Below, in pieces: positions 7,182 through 12,302 of a stretch of 13,277 nucleotides of DNA. Position 1 is the first letter of the stretch, and the number at the start of each line of letters is the position of its first letter. Both the position numbers and the translations under genes were made by a program. This DNA comes from Candidatus Altimarinota bacterium (GTDB lineage Bacteria; Patescibacteriota; Gracilibacteria; UM-FILTER-43-11). The stretch lies in NCBI GenBank assembly GCA_029934675.1, contig JAOZLT010000017.1:1-13277 (forward strand), in the 5' to 3' direction. Below the pieces are notes generated by a model. It had not been told where the DNA came from. It saw only the letters and a program-made list of their open reading frames with translations, and searched no databases.

Positions 7182-8015
7182 CTATTTCTTCCTCTTTTTA
7201 ACAATTAAACGATTAGTTTCTTTATTCTTCTTTCGTGTTTTAACACCAAGAGCTGGCTTTCCCCATGGAGTTTTTGGATGTTTCAAACCAATAGGACAAC
7301 CACCTTCTCCTCCACCATGTGGATGATCAACAGCATTCATCGCCTTACCAAGAACCTGAGGTCTTCGCCCCATATGACGCTTACGACCAGCCTTTCCAAT
7401 AACAATATTACTGTGATCAATATTACTAACGGCTCCAATAGATGCATAACAATCCTTTGGTACAAAACGAACCTCTCCAGATGGCATCATGACCTGAGCT
7501 AATTCACTATCTAACGACATAACCTTGCCAGAAGAACCAGCCGATCGAATTGCTTGTACACCCCTTCCTATCTTCATTTCTAAATCATAAATGTCAAATC
7601 CAACAGGTATACTTCTTATCTGCATACAATTCCCTGGTTTAACTTTTGCTTTTTCACTACAAATAACTTTATCTCCTGCTTTCAATCCATGTGGAGCAAC
7701 TATATAACGCTTTTCTCCATCCGCATAAATCAAAAGTGCGATAAAAGCTGTTCTATTTGGATCATATTCAATACTTTTAACTCTTGCAGGAATATTAAGT
7801 TTTTCATAACGCTTATTATCCACAACACGATATTGTCTCTTAGCTCCTCCACCTCTATGCCTTACAGTAATCCTACCTTGATTATTACGCCCAGACTTTT
7901 GATTTCTGACCCTTAATAAGCTTTTTTCAGGCTTTTTTGTTGTAATCTCTTCAAAAGAATTTACGCTCATGCCTCGTCTACCCGGTGTTGTTGGTTTATA
8001 CTTTCTTACTGGCAT
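7182..8015 (-). CDS. rplB: 50S ribosomal protein L2
   Basis: Large-subunit protein important for subunit association and peptidyl-transferase centre architecture. At 277 aa it is the family norm. The N-terminal OB-like domain contains GRITVRHRGGGAKRQYR (48-64). The SH3-like domain follows, with IGAVSNIDHSN. The C-terminal signature MNAVDHPHGGGEGG (226-239) includes H231, equivalent to the conserved E. coli His229. The start overlaps the L23 stop by one base (TAATG), suggesting translational coupling to L23. Because no Shine-Dalgarno is present, termination-reinitiation is a plausible route of initiation here. Confidence 0.98.
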   Translation of the reverse strand: MPVRKYKPTTPGRRGMSVNSFEEITTKKPEKSLLRVRNQKSGRNNQGRITVRHRGGGAKRQYRVVDNKRYEKLNIPARVKSIEYDPNRTAFIALLIYADGEKRYIVAPHGLKAGDKVICSEKAKVKPGNCMQIRSIPVGFDIYDLEMKIGRGVQAIRSAGSSGKVMSLDSELAQVMMPSGEVRFVPKDCYASIGAVSNIDHSNIVIGKAGRKRHMGRRPQVLGKAMNAVDHPHGGGEGGCPIGLKHPKTPWGKPALGVKTRKKNKETNRLIVKKRKK

Positions 8016-8311
8016 TACGTTACTTTAATTTTATTAAAATCTAATGATTGTTTTGGTGCTAACGTTACAATGGCTTTTCTGCCAATGCGACGTTTAGTTA
8101 TAGGACGACCTCGCCCAGCTAAACGTATTTTTTTTAATATAGGAATAATATTTACGTCTTTAACTTTTACACCATAAGCTTTCTCAACAGCATTCTTTAC
8201 CTGAATTTTATTGGAACCCAATCGAACCATAAATGTATATTTCTGCATAGCCTGAGCAGTGGTACTCTTTTCCGTTACAACCGGTGATATCAATACATTT
8301 GTTAATTCCAT
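8015..8311 (-). CDS. rplW: 50S ribosomal protein L23
   Basis: Tunnel-exit protein that serves as the main contact for trigger factor and SRP. It is 98 aa, the usual size. The N-terminal region is LISPVVTEKSTTAQAMQKYTF (about 7-27, with the conserved P-V-V-T-E-K-S). KVKDVNIIPILKKIR follows, and the extension loop GRGRPITKRRIGRKAIVTL is near 68-86. The stop overlaps the L2 start in TAATG, and L4 ends 14 bp upstream. The L4-L23-L2 joint is the most compact part of the operon. Confidence 0.97.
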   Translation of the reverse strand: MELTNVLISPVVTEKSTTAQAMQKYTFMVRLGSNKIQVKNAVEKAYGVKVKDVNIIPILKKIRLAGRGRPITKRRIGRKAIVTLAPKQSLDFNKIKVT

Positions 8312-8325
8312 TTGAAAATTAAAAA

Positions 8326-8952
8326 TTACTTTAGAAATAATTCCTCAGCCTTTTTTAAAGCTGATTCTATAAACATCACTTTTTCATACTTAAATAAATC
8401 GTGTAAATTTAAATAATCAACCAAAATCACCTTAACATTTGGTAGATTATTAGCTGATTTTTCCAAATTTGCATCCTTTTCAGACACCACAACTAAAAGC
8501 GATCGCTCTATTGGAAGTTTGTCATAAAATACCTTAAAATCTTTAGTCTTAGGCACTTTCAACTCAAATTTATCTAAAGCAAAAACTTGTTTATCATTAA
8601 CCTTCTGAGAAAGCCCTGAAAACAAAGCAGCACGACGCGCTTTCTTTGGCATATTCTTTTCAAAATTACGATCATTCCTTGGGCCAAACGCTATACCACC
8701 ACCTCTCCAAATTGGATTACGTGAAGATCCAAAACGTGCCCGCCCTGTTCCCTTTTGACGCCATGGTTTCTTGCCTCCACCTCTTACTTCACCACGCAAT
8801 TTAGTATGAGAAGTAGCCTGACGAGCATTAGCAAGCTGACGAACAAGAGCTAATCGCATAAGTTCTTCATTTACTACTGCACCAAACATCTTATCACTAA
8901 CAGTGACTGTTCCTTTTTTCTCCCCTGATTGTTGGTATAGATCTAGTTTCAC
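8326..8952 (-). CDS. rplD: 50S ribosomal protein L4 (GTG start)
   Basis: Large-subunit protein with a loop reaching into the exit tunnel. In E. coli L4 also represses its own S10 operon. It is 208 aa against about 201. The extended loop (about 45-95) shows TKLRGEVRGGGKKPWRQKG, then TGRARFGSSRNPIWRGGG and AFGPR. The remaining part has the alpha/beta fold with LLVVVSEKD. The start codon is GTG: the in-frame TAA two codons upstream rules out an earlier start, and the resulting MKLDLYQQ matches family N-termini. It is the only non-ATG start in the operon. It lies 24 bp after L3. Confidence 0.96.
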   Translation of the reverse strand: MKLDLYQQSGEKKGTVTVSDKMFGAVVNEELMRLALVRQLANARQATSHTKLRGEVRGGGKKPWRQKGTGRARFGSSRNPIWRGGGIAFGPRNDRNFEKNMPKKARRAALFSGLSQKVNDKQVFALDKFELKVPKTKDFKVFYDKLPIERSLLVVVSEKDANLEKSANNLPNVKVILVDYLNLHDLFKYEKVMFIESALKKAEELFLK

Positions 8953-8976
8953 AAATTAAAAATGAAAAATGTAAAA

Positions 8977-9555
8977 TTAATATTTGATGTAAACATATCC
9001 ATTGGTAGAACCCGGTACAGGGCCTTTAATGGCAATAATTTCCTTTTCAGGAACCAATTTAACAACTGGACGATTTAAAAGAGTAACTTGCTGAGTTCCC
9101 ATATGACCAGGTAACTTCTTTCCTTTCATTACACGACCTGGCTTAGCACACGTACCTATTGAACCAGGCTCTCTATGATGATGTGAACCATGAGTTTCTG
9201 GACCGCGAGAGAATTTATGCCTTTTTATAACACCTTGGAAACCTCTACCTTTAGATGTTGAAGTGATTGATACTGATTCAATATCTTTTAATTCATTCAA
9301 ATCAATTTTCTGATCCTTCTTATAATCATCTGAATTATCGATACTGAATTCCTTCATAATCTTATATTTCTTATTCTTAGAAGGATTTTTATACTCATCG
9401 AACCCCAGGACTATCGCCGGATATCCATCATTACTTTTTGTTTTTACCTGCACAACCGTATTTGGCTGGCAATGAATAAAAGTAGCTGGGATCACACGAC
9501 CATCGTCTTGAATGACTTGGCTCATACCTAATTTTTTACCAATAATACCTGGCAT
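8977..9555 (-). CDS. rplC: 50S ribosomal protein L3
   Basis: Early-assembly 23S rRNA-binding protein near the peptidyl-transferase centre. The start chosen gives MPGIIGKKLGMSQV, the family's invariant beginning, and 192 aa. An in-frame ATG at 9594 would add 13 unrelated residues inside the structured leader and is less likely. The signature is GFQGVIKRHKFSRGPETHGS (about 105-124), followed by REPGSIG and KGKKLPGHMG. Residues 135-138 read T-C-A-K where E. coli has Q-N-Q-T, so the glutamine methylated by PrmB is absent. This is the first gene of the operon. No S10 gene lies upstream; instead there is a promoter and leader. Confidence 0.96.
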   Translation of the reverse strand: MPGIIGKKLGMSQVIQDDGRVIPATFIHCQPNTVVQVKTKSNDGYPAIVLGFDEYKNPSKNKKYKIMKEFSIDNSDDYKKDQKIDLNELKDIESVSITSTSKGRGFQGVIKRHKFSRGPETHGSHHHREPGSIGTCAKPGRVMKGKKLPGHMGTQQVTLLNRPVVKLVPEKEIIAIKGPVPGSTNGYVYIKY

Positions 9556-9604
9556 AATTATAGTGGTTACGGAGGTTCTTGGACTTAAATCCATGACAAC
9601 TCAT
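9536..9604 (-). CDS. Possible 22-codon leader ORF overlapping the L3 start
   Basis: The ORF begins at the ATG directly after the GCTCC arm of the leader stem. It runs 22 codons (beginning M-S-C-H-G-F-K) and stops inside L3, out of frame with it. It is preceded by the purine run GAGAGGTAGAGG, ending 4 nt before the ATG. That is the only Shine-Dalgarno-like sequence before a start seen in the window. It may be a regulatory upstream ORF or a chance ORF. The peptide resembles nothing I recognise. Confidence 0.25.
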   Translation of the reverse strand: MSCHGFKSKNLRNHYNYARYYW

Positions 9605-9653
9605 GGAGCCTCTACCTCTCTGTTAACATAAGGCGTTTTCTTTTTAACGCTCC
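9556..9653 (-). promoter_or_regulatory. Structured 5' leader of the L3 operon
   Basis: On the transcribed strand the leader starts GGAGC just at the expected transcription start. GGAGC (9653-9649) pairs with GCTCC (9609-9605), enclosing a CGTT/AACG hairpin (9649-9646 with 9637-9634; C9649 can join only one stem). Immediately next comes ATGA-GTTG-TCAT (9604-9593), and immediately next GGAT-TTAA-GTCC (9592-9581, with one T-G pair). The three stems abut without unpaired bases. GAGGT (9618-9614), in the first loop, can also pair with ACCTC (9576-9572) close to the L3 start. This layout suggests an autoregulatory ribosomal-protein leader. I do not recognise it as a named family. Confidence 0.65.
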
Positions 9654-9656
9654 GAC

Positions 9657-9684
9657 ATTCTACCTACCCTAAAATCAAAGTCAA
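9657..9684 (-). promoter_or_regulatory. Sigma70-type promoter of the ribosomal operon
   Basis: On the minus strand TTGACT (9684-9679) and TAGAAT (9662-9657) are separated by 16 bp. These are near-consensus -35 and -10 boxes. Transcription would begin about 9652-9650, at the foot of the leader stem. The region upstream is A/T-rich (AAAAAAACC immediately before the -35). It is the best promoter seen in the window. Confidence 0.75.
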
Positions 9685-9791
9685 GGTTTTTTTCGACATT
9701 TTGTCCATATTCAATATTTTTAAACTTTAAATTTTGAATTTCCTTCGACCTTACCTACTCATACCTAACGACAGGCAGACAACAGACAGAT

Positions 9792-9844
9792 TTTCGAGTT
9801 TCGGATTTCAGGTTTGTTTCGAGTTTCGAGTTTCGAATTTCGAG
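9792..9844 (+). repeat. TTTCGAG heptamer tandem repeat
   Basis: Four adjacent 7-nt units at 9817-9844 read TTTCGAG, TTTCGAG, TTTCGAA, TTTCGAG. Two more (TTTCGAG, TTTCGGA) lie at 9792-9805. The array lies 40 bp upstream of the HAD-family gene. A related word (TTTCGAA, in inverse orientation) recurs at 10791-10807 on the other side of that gene. Confidence 0.75.
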
Positions 9845-9884
9845 TTTTTATTGTATCTTCATAACATAACCCAAACAAAACATT

Positions 9885-10535
9885 ATGAAAGCAGTTATCT
9901 TCGACATGGACGGCGTAATAATAGACAGTGAACAACACTGGAAAAAGCAGGAACTGAATTTATTCGGCGAACTTTTGGGTAAATGGACAAAGGGGAGCCA
10001 ACACGACATCACAGGTTTAAATGTCAAAGATACATATGAAATATTGATTACAAAATACGGCCTGCCAATTACATATGAGGAATATATAGGTAGGGTAAAA
10101 AACATCGCCCTTGATGTTTACAACAATAAAGCCAACCTACTTAATGGACTTATAAATTTATTAAAAGAACTAAAGAAAAATAATATCCCTATCGCTTTAG
10201 CATCCTCATCTCTAAGAGAATGGATTGAAATCATTATGGACAGATTTAATATACGTCAATATTTTGATGTCATTGTTAGTGCAGAAGAAATTAATGCTCC
10301 AGGAAAACCTGCTCCAGATATATATCTTATTACAGCAGAAAAATTAGGAATTAAACCCAAAAATTGCATTGTATTTGAAGATTCTACACACGGAGCTACT
10401 GCCGCCAGTAAAGCCGGTATGTATTGCATCGGTTTAAGAAATGGTTTTAACGAAAAACAAGACCTATCAATGACCAATACGGAAATCCACGGCTTTGAGA
10501 ATATTGATTACAAAAAATTATCAACCCTTATCTAG
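9885..10535 (+). CDS. HAD-superfamily hydrolase, beta-phosphoglucomutase-like
   Basis: Predicted cytoplasmic phosphatase or phosphomutase of HAD subfamily IA. Motif I is D7-M-D9-G-V, with the nucleophile D7 and acid/base D9 (IFDMDGVIIDSE). A helical cap domain spans about 15-85. Motif II is the serine in LASSS (107-109). Motif III is K141 in PGKPAPD. Motif IV is E165-D166 in FEDSTHG. At 216 aa it is typical of the subfamily, and all catalytic motifs are intact. The substrate cannot be told: beta-phosphoglucomutase, a sugar-phosphate phosphatase and phosphoglycolate phosphatase are all possible. It is divergent from the ribosomal operon and stands alone. The ATG at 9885 has no Shine-Dalgarno. 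Confidence is high for the family and low for the reaction. Confidence 0.9.
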   Translation: MKAVIFDMDGVIIDSEQHWKKQELNLFGELLGKWTKGSQHDITGLNVKDTYEILITKYGLPITYEEYIGRVKNIALDVYNNKANLLNGLINLLKELKKNNIPIALASSSLREWIEIIMDRFNIRQYFDVIVSAEEINAPGKPAPDIYLITAEKLGIKPKNCIVFEDSTHGATAASKAGMYCIGLRNGFNEKQDLSMTNTEIHGFENIDYKKLSTLI

Positions 10536-10851
10536 AATAGCTAATAGCCAACTTACAGATAATTTCCAATAACCAATTTTAAATAACCAATTTCCAAATA
10601 ATTCTTAATTTTCAATTTATGATTTATCATTTTTGATTCATACCTCGTGGAATGCATAATTAAATTGGAGATTCCTTATCCCAATTCATAAATCATAATT
10701 GATAATTCATAATTAAATTTTTACCTGTTCCGTAGTAGGCGTGGAACTCATAATTCATAATTAATATACTAATTCCTTCATAATGTTTAAAAATTCGAAA
10801 TTCGAAATCTTTTGGAAATTGGTTATTCTTAATTCTTAATTTTTAATCAAC
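10536..10851. other. Repeat-rich non-coding spacer
   Basis: This 316-bp region has no credible gene. It contains a 17-bp exact inverted repeat (10582-10598 with 10811-10827; AATAACCAATTTCCAAA). It also holds several direct copies of AATTCATAATT/CATAAATCATAATT words (about 10684-10765), the GC-rich element copy at 10723-10747, and an apparently truncated copy at 10642-10660. The heptamer family TTCGAAA is at 10791-10807. It separates the HAD and membrane-protein genes, so the two are unlikely to form a tight operon. Confidence 0.7.
10723..10747 (+). repeat. Dispersed GC-rich hairpin element, copy 4 (diverged)
   Basis: It shares CCTG and AGTAGGCGTGG with the other copies. Its arms are changed to GTTCC and GGAAC, which are themselves exact complements. 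The changes on both sides therefore keep a stem. It is followed by CATAA, as in copies at 11505 and 12020. Confidence 0.7.
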
Positions 10852-11493
10852 ATGGTATTCGCTGGCGATAAAAAAGTAGGTAAATCAATCTTATATAACC
10901 TTGAGCAAAGACTAGTAAAATGGGGGACTCCTAAAATCCCCAAACGGATTGAAACCTGGACACTAACTTATATGACAGGTATTTGGGCTATTGGTGCTTT
11001 GGCTTTCGGCTATATGACACAATTTAACATCCACTGGTTATGGGGCTCATCCGCAATGTTAGCCCTCCAATATCTAACCGACCTTTTTGACGGAGCTGTA
11101 GGCAGAACGCGAAATACAGGACTTGTAAAATGGGGATATTATGCAGATCACTTTCTGGATTACATATTCATGTGTTGCTTACTTATTGGATATTCGTTCT
11201 TTATACCCGATCAATATGGAATTTTATTCTTTATTATGATGATTTATGGCGCATTTATGGTTAACTCATTCATCCACTTCGCCGCAACAAACGATTTCAC
11301 AATCAGCTACTTTGGCTTCGGCCCAACAGAGGGGCGAATTGGATTTATCATAATTAACACCATGCTTATTTTTATAGGCAAAGTGTATCTTTCCCAATTC
11401 TTACCACATTTATTAGCTATAACTTTTGTAGCTCTATGTATAGTTGTTTATAAAAACCAAAAGATACTGTGGGATATGGAGATGAAAAAATAG
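10852..11493 (+). CDS. CDP-alcohol phosphatidyltransferase-like membrane protein
   Basis: Predicted integral membrane enzyme that would transfer a phospho-alcohol group from a CDP-activated donor. Known relatives make phospholipid head groups or inositol lipids. The family signature appears as D77-L-F-D80-G81...R85...G95...D99...D103 (segments DLFDGAVGR and GYYADHFLD). It departs from the DGxxARx8Gx3Dx3D form in having Gly for Ala before R85 and nine residues instead of eight between R85 and G95. About six hydrophobic segments are seen (near 41-57, 64-76, 104-118, 122-146, 164-180, 184-200). FGFGPTEGRIG (154-164) lies in a loop. Length is 213 aa. The donor and acceptor are unknown. The gene stands alone between repeat-rich spacers, and the ATG has no Shine-Dalgarno. 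Confidence 0.8.
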   Translation: MVFAGDKKVGKSILYNLEQRLVKWGTPKIPKRIETWTLTYMTGIWAIGALAFGYMTQFNIHWLWGSSAMLALQYLTDLFDGAVGRTRNTGLVKWGYYADHFLDYIFMCCLLIGYSFFIPDQYGILFFIMMIYGAFMVNSFIHFAATNDFTISYFGFGPTEGRIGFIIINTMLIFIGKVYLSQFLPHLLAITFVALCIVVYKNQKILWDMEMKK

Positions 11494-11504
11494 ATACATT
11501 TATG

Positions 11505-11534
11505 ATTTCCCACGCCTACTGCGGGGCAGGCTGA
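11505..11534 (-). repeat. Dispersed GC-rich hairpin element, copy 2
   Basis: Minus-strand copy starting TCAGCCTGCCCCGC and ending GCGTGGGAAAT, with loop AGTAG. The flanks (AGAAA before, CATAAAT after) also match those of the copy at 12020-12049, so the conserved unit may be about 40 bp. It lies 11 bp downstream of the membrane-protein gene. The absence of a T-run argues against an intrinsic terminator. Confidence 0.8.
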
Positions 11535-11569
11535 TTTCTAATTTGTAGATTGAATGTGTAATTTTTTAT

Positions 11570-11598
11570 TTTACATTTATTTTAAAGCTTGCTAAATT
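11570..11598 (+). promoter_or_regulatory. Weak candidate promoter for the four-helix-bundle gene
   Basis: TTTACA (11570-11575) and TAAATT (11593-11598) are spaced by 17 bp. Both are imperfect boxes, and in such A/T-rich DNA similar pairs arise by chance. Transcription would start near 11605, about 33 nt before the ATG. Confidence 0.25.
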
Positions 11599-11637
11599 AA
11601 CCACATATTTTGAATTTAATTATTAATTTTGTATAAA

Positions 11638-12009
11638 ATGAATAGAACAGAATTAGAAAAAAGAACTTTAGTATTCAGCAAATATTTACTCCAAGTACTG
11701 CAAAAACTGCCAAAAAATATTGTTAACAGCAGAATTATTGGTCAAGCCGCTTCTTCAGGCACAAGCGTTGGCGCAAATTATAGAGAAGCGAATGCTGCAG
11801 AAAGTAATAAAGATTTTAAACACAAAATGAATCTTTCATTCAAAGAAGCTAGAGAAATAAGATATTGGTTAGATATTTTACTAACCTTATATCCGAATTA
11901 TAAAAACGATTTATCATCATTAAGACAAGAAGCAGATGAACTAACACGTATTTTTGGAAAAGCAGTTTCAACCTGTAGGCTTAATGAAAAAATGAAAAAT
12001 AATAAATGA
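11638..12009 (+). CDS. Four-helix-bundle protein (23S rRNA intervening-sequence family)
   Basis: Small soluble helical protein of the family first seen in rRNA intervening sequences and now common as stand-alone genes. The molecular function is unestablished. Recognisable blocks are the N-terminal helix ELEKRTLVFSKYLLQVLQKL, the loop IIGQAASSGTSVGANYREAN (the family's Q-xx-R/A-SGTS-xxNYREA hallmark), the helix FKHKMNLSFKEAREIRYWLD, and the final helix RQEADELTRIFGKAVSTCR. I start at the ATG at 11638 (123 aa). A TTG three codons earlier is possible but adds nothing conserved. No rRNA gene is nearby. The last 83 bp of coding sequence and its downstream DNA recur at 12137-12219. Confidence 0.88.
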   Translation: MNRTELEKRTLVFSKYLLQVLQKLPKNIVNSRIIGQAASSGTSVGANYREANAAESNKDFKHKMNLSFKEAREIRYWLDILLTLYPNYKNDLSSLRQEADELTRIFGKAVSTCRLNEKMKNNK

Positions 12010-12019
12010 CAATCAGAAA

Positions 12020-12049
12020 TCAGCCTGCCTCGCAGTAGGCGTGGGAAAT
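12020..12049 (+). repeat. Dispersed GC-rich hairpin element, copy 3
   Basis: Identical to the 11505-11534 copy except for one C-to-T change (GCCTCGC), which a G-T pair tolerates in the stem. It lies between the duplicated gene end and the shared word TCTCAAATC. The corresponding place in the second duplicate (about 12270-12300) has simple A/T-rich sequence and no GC-rich element. Confidence 0.8.
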
Positions 12050-12136
12050 GATAAATCTCAAATCTTACAAGTTTTTTATTTCGTATAACTAAGATTTATG
12101 AGTAAATTATTTTCTCGGAGGAAAAATCCCCTGATC

Positions 12137-12255
12137 CATTAAGACAAGAAGCAGATGAGCTAACACGTATTTTTGGAAAAGCAGTTTCAACCTGTAGGCT
12201 TAATGAAAAAATGAAAAATGGCAATCAAAAATGTGAAATCATAAATGATAAATAA
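12137..12255 (+). pseudogene. Duplicated 3' fragment of the four-helix-bundle gene
   Basis: Positions 12137-12219 match 11918-12000 at 82 of 83 bases. The one change (A to G at 12159) is silent in the Glu codon. The fragment keeps the reading frame for LRQEADELTRIFGKAVSTCR and runs on to a TAA at 12253. It lacks the first three helices and any start: the frame opens only at 12106, after a TAA, without ATG/GTG/TTG. It is a recent local duplicate and not an expressed gene. Confidence 0.85.
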
Positions 12256-12302
12256 TAAATGGCAATCAGAAATCAAAAATCATAAATGAAAAATGAGAAG
12301 TC

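Larger units (their letters stand above)
12010..12302. other. Spacer formed by a partial duplication
   Basis: This 293-bp spacer lies between two converging genes. It holds a GC-rich hairpin element (12020-12049), the word TCTCAAATCTTACAAG (12056-12071, repeated at 12301-12316), a 65-bp unshared stretch (12072-12136) and the duplicated gene end (12137-12219). A simple-sequence tract of ATAAAT/AATCAGAAATC words follows (about 12220-12300). No intact gene and no clear terminator were seen. Confidence 0.7.

Noticed and set aside
9556..9594. Upstream in-frame ATG as the L3 start
   Set aside because: The 13 added residues are not found in L3 proteins and would be encoded by the third leader stem and the region after it. 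The MPGIIGKKLGM start matches the family.
9848..10105. Minus-strand 85-codon open frame
   Set aside because: It is antisense to the catalytic motif I region of the HAD-family gene and has no family resemblance.
11505..11534. Intrinsic terminator after the membrane-protein gene
   Set aside because: A GC-rich stem is present, but no T-run follows on either strand and the same element occurs inside the ribosomal operon and in both orientations.
12220..12300. Hairpin or small RNA in the ATAAAT-rich tract
   Set aside because: The tract is simple sequence built of ATAAAT and AATCAGAAATC words, with no GC stem and no promoter or terminator.
12010..12302. CRISPR array
   Set aside because: Repeats here are one long duplication and simple A/T words. 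There are no regularly spaced identical repeats with unique spacers and no cas genes.
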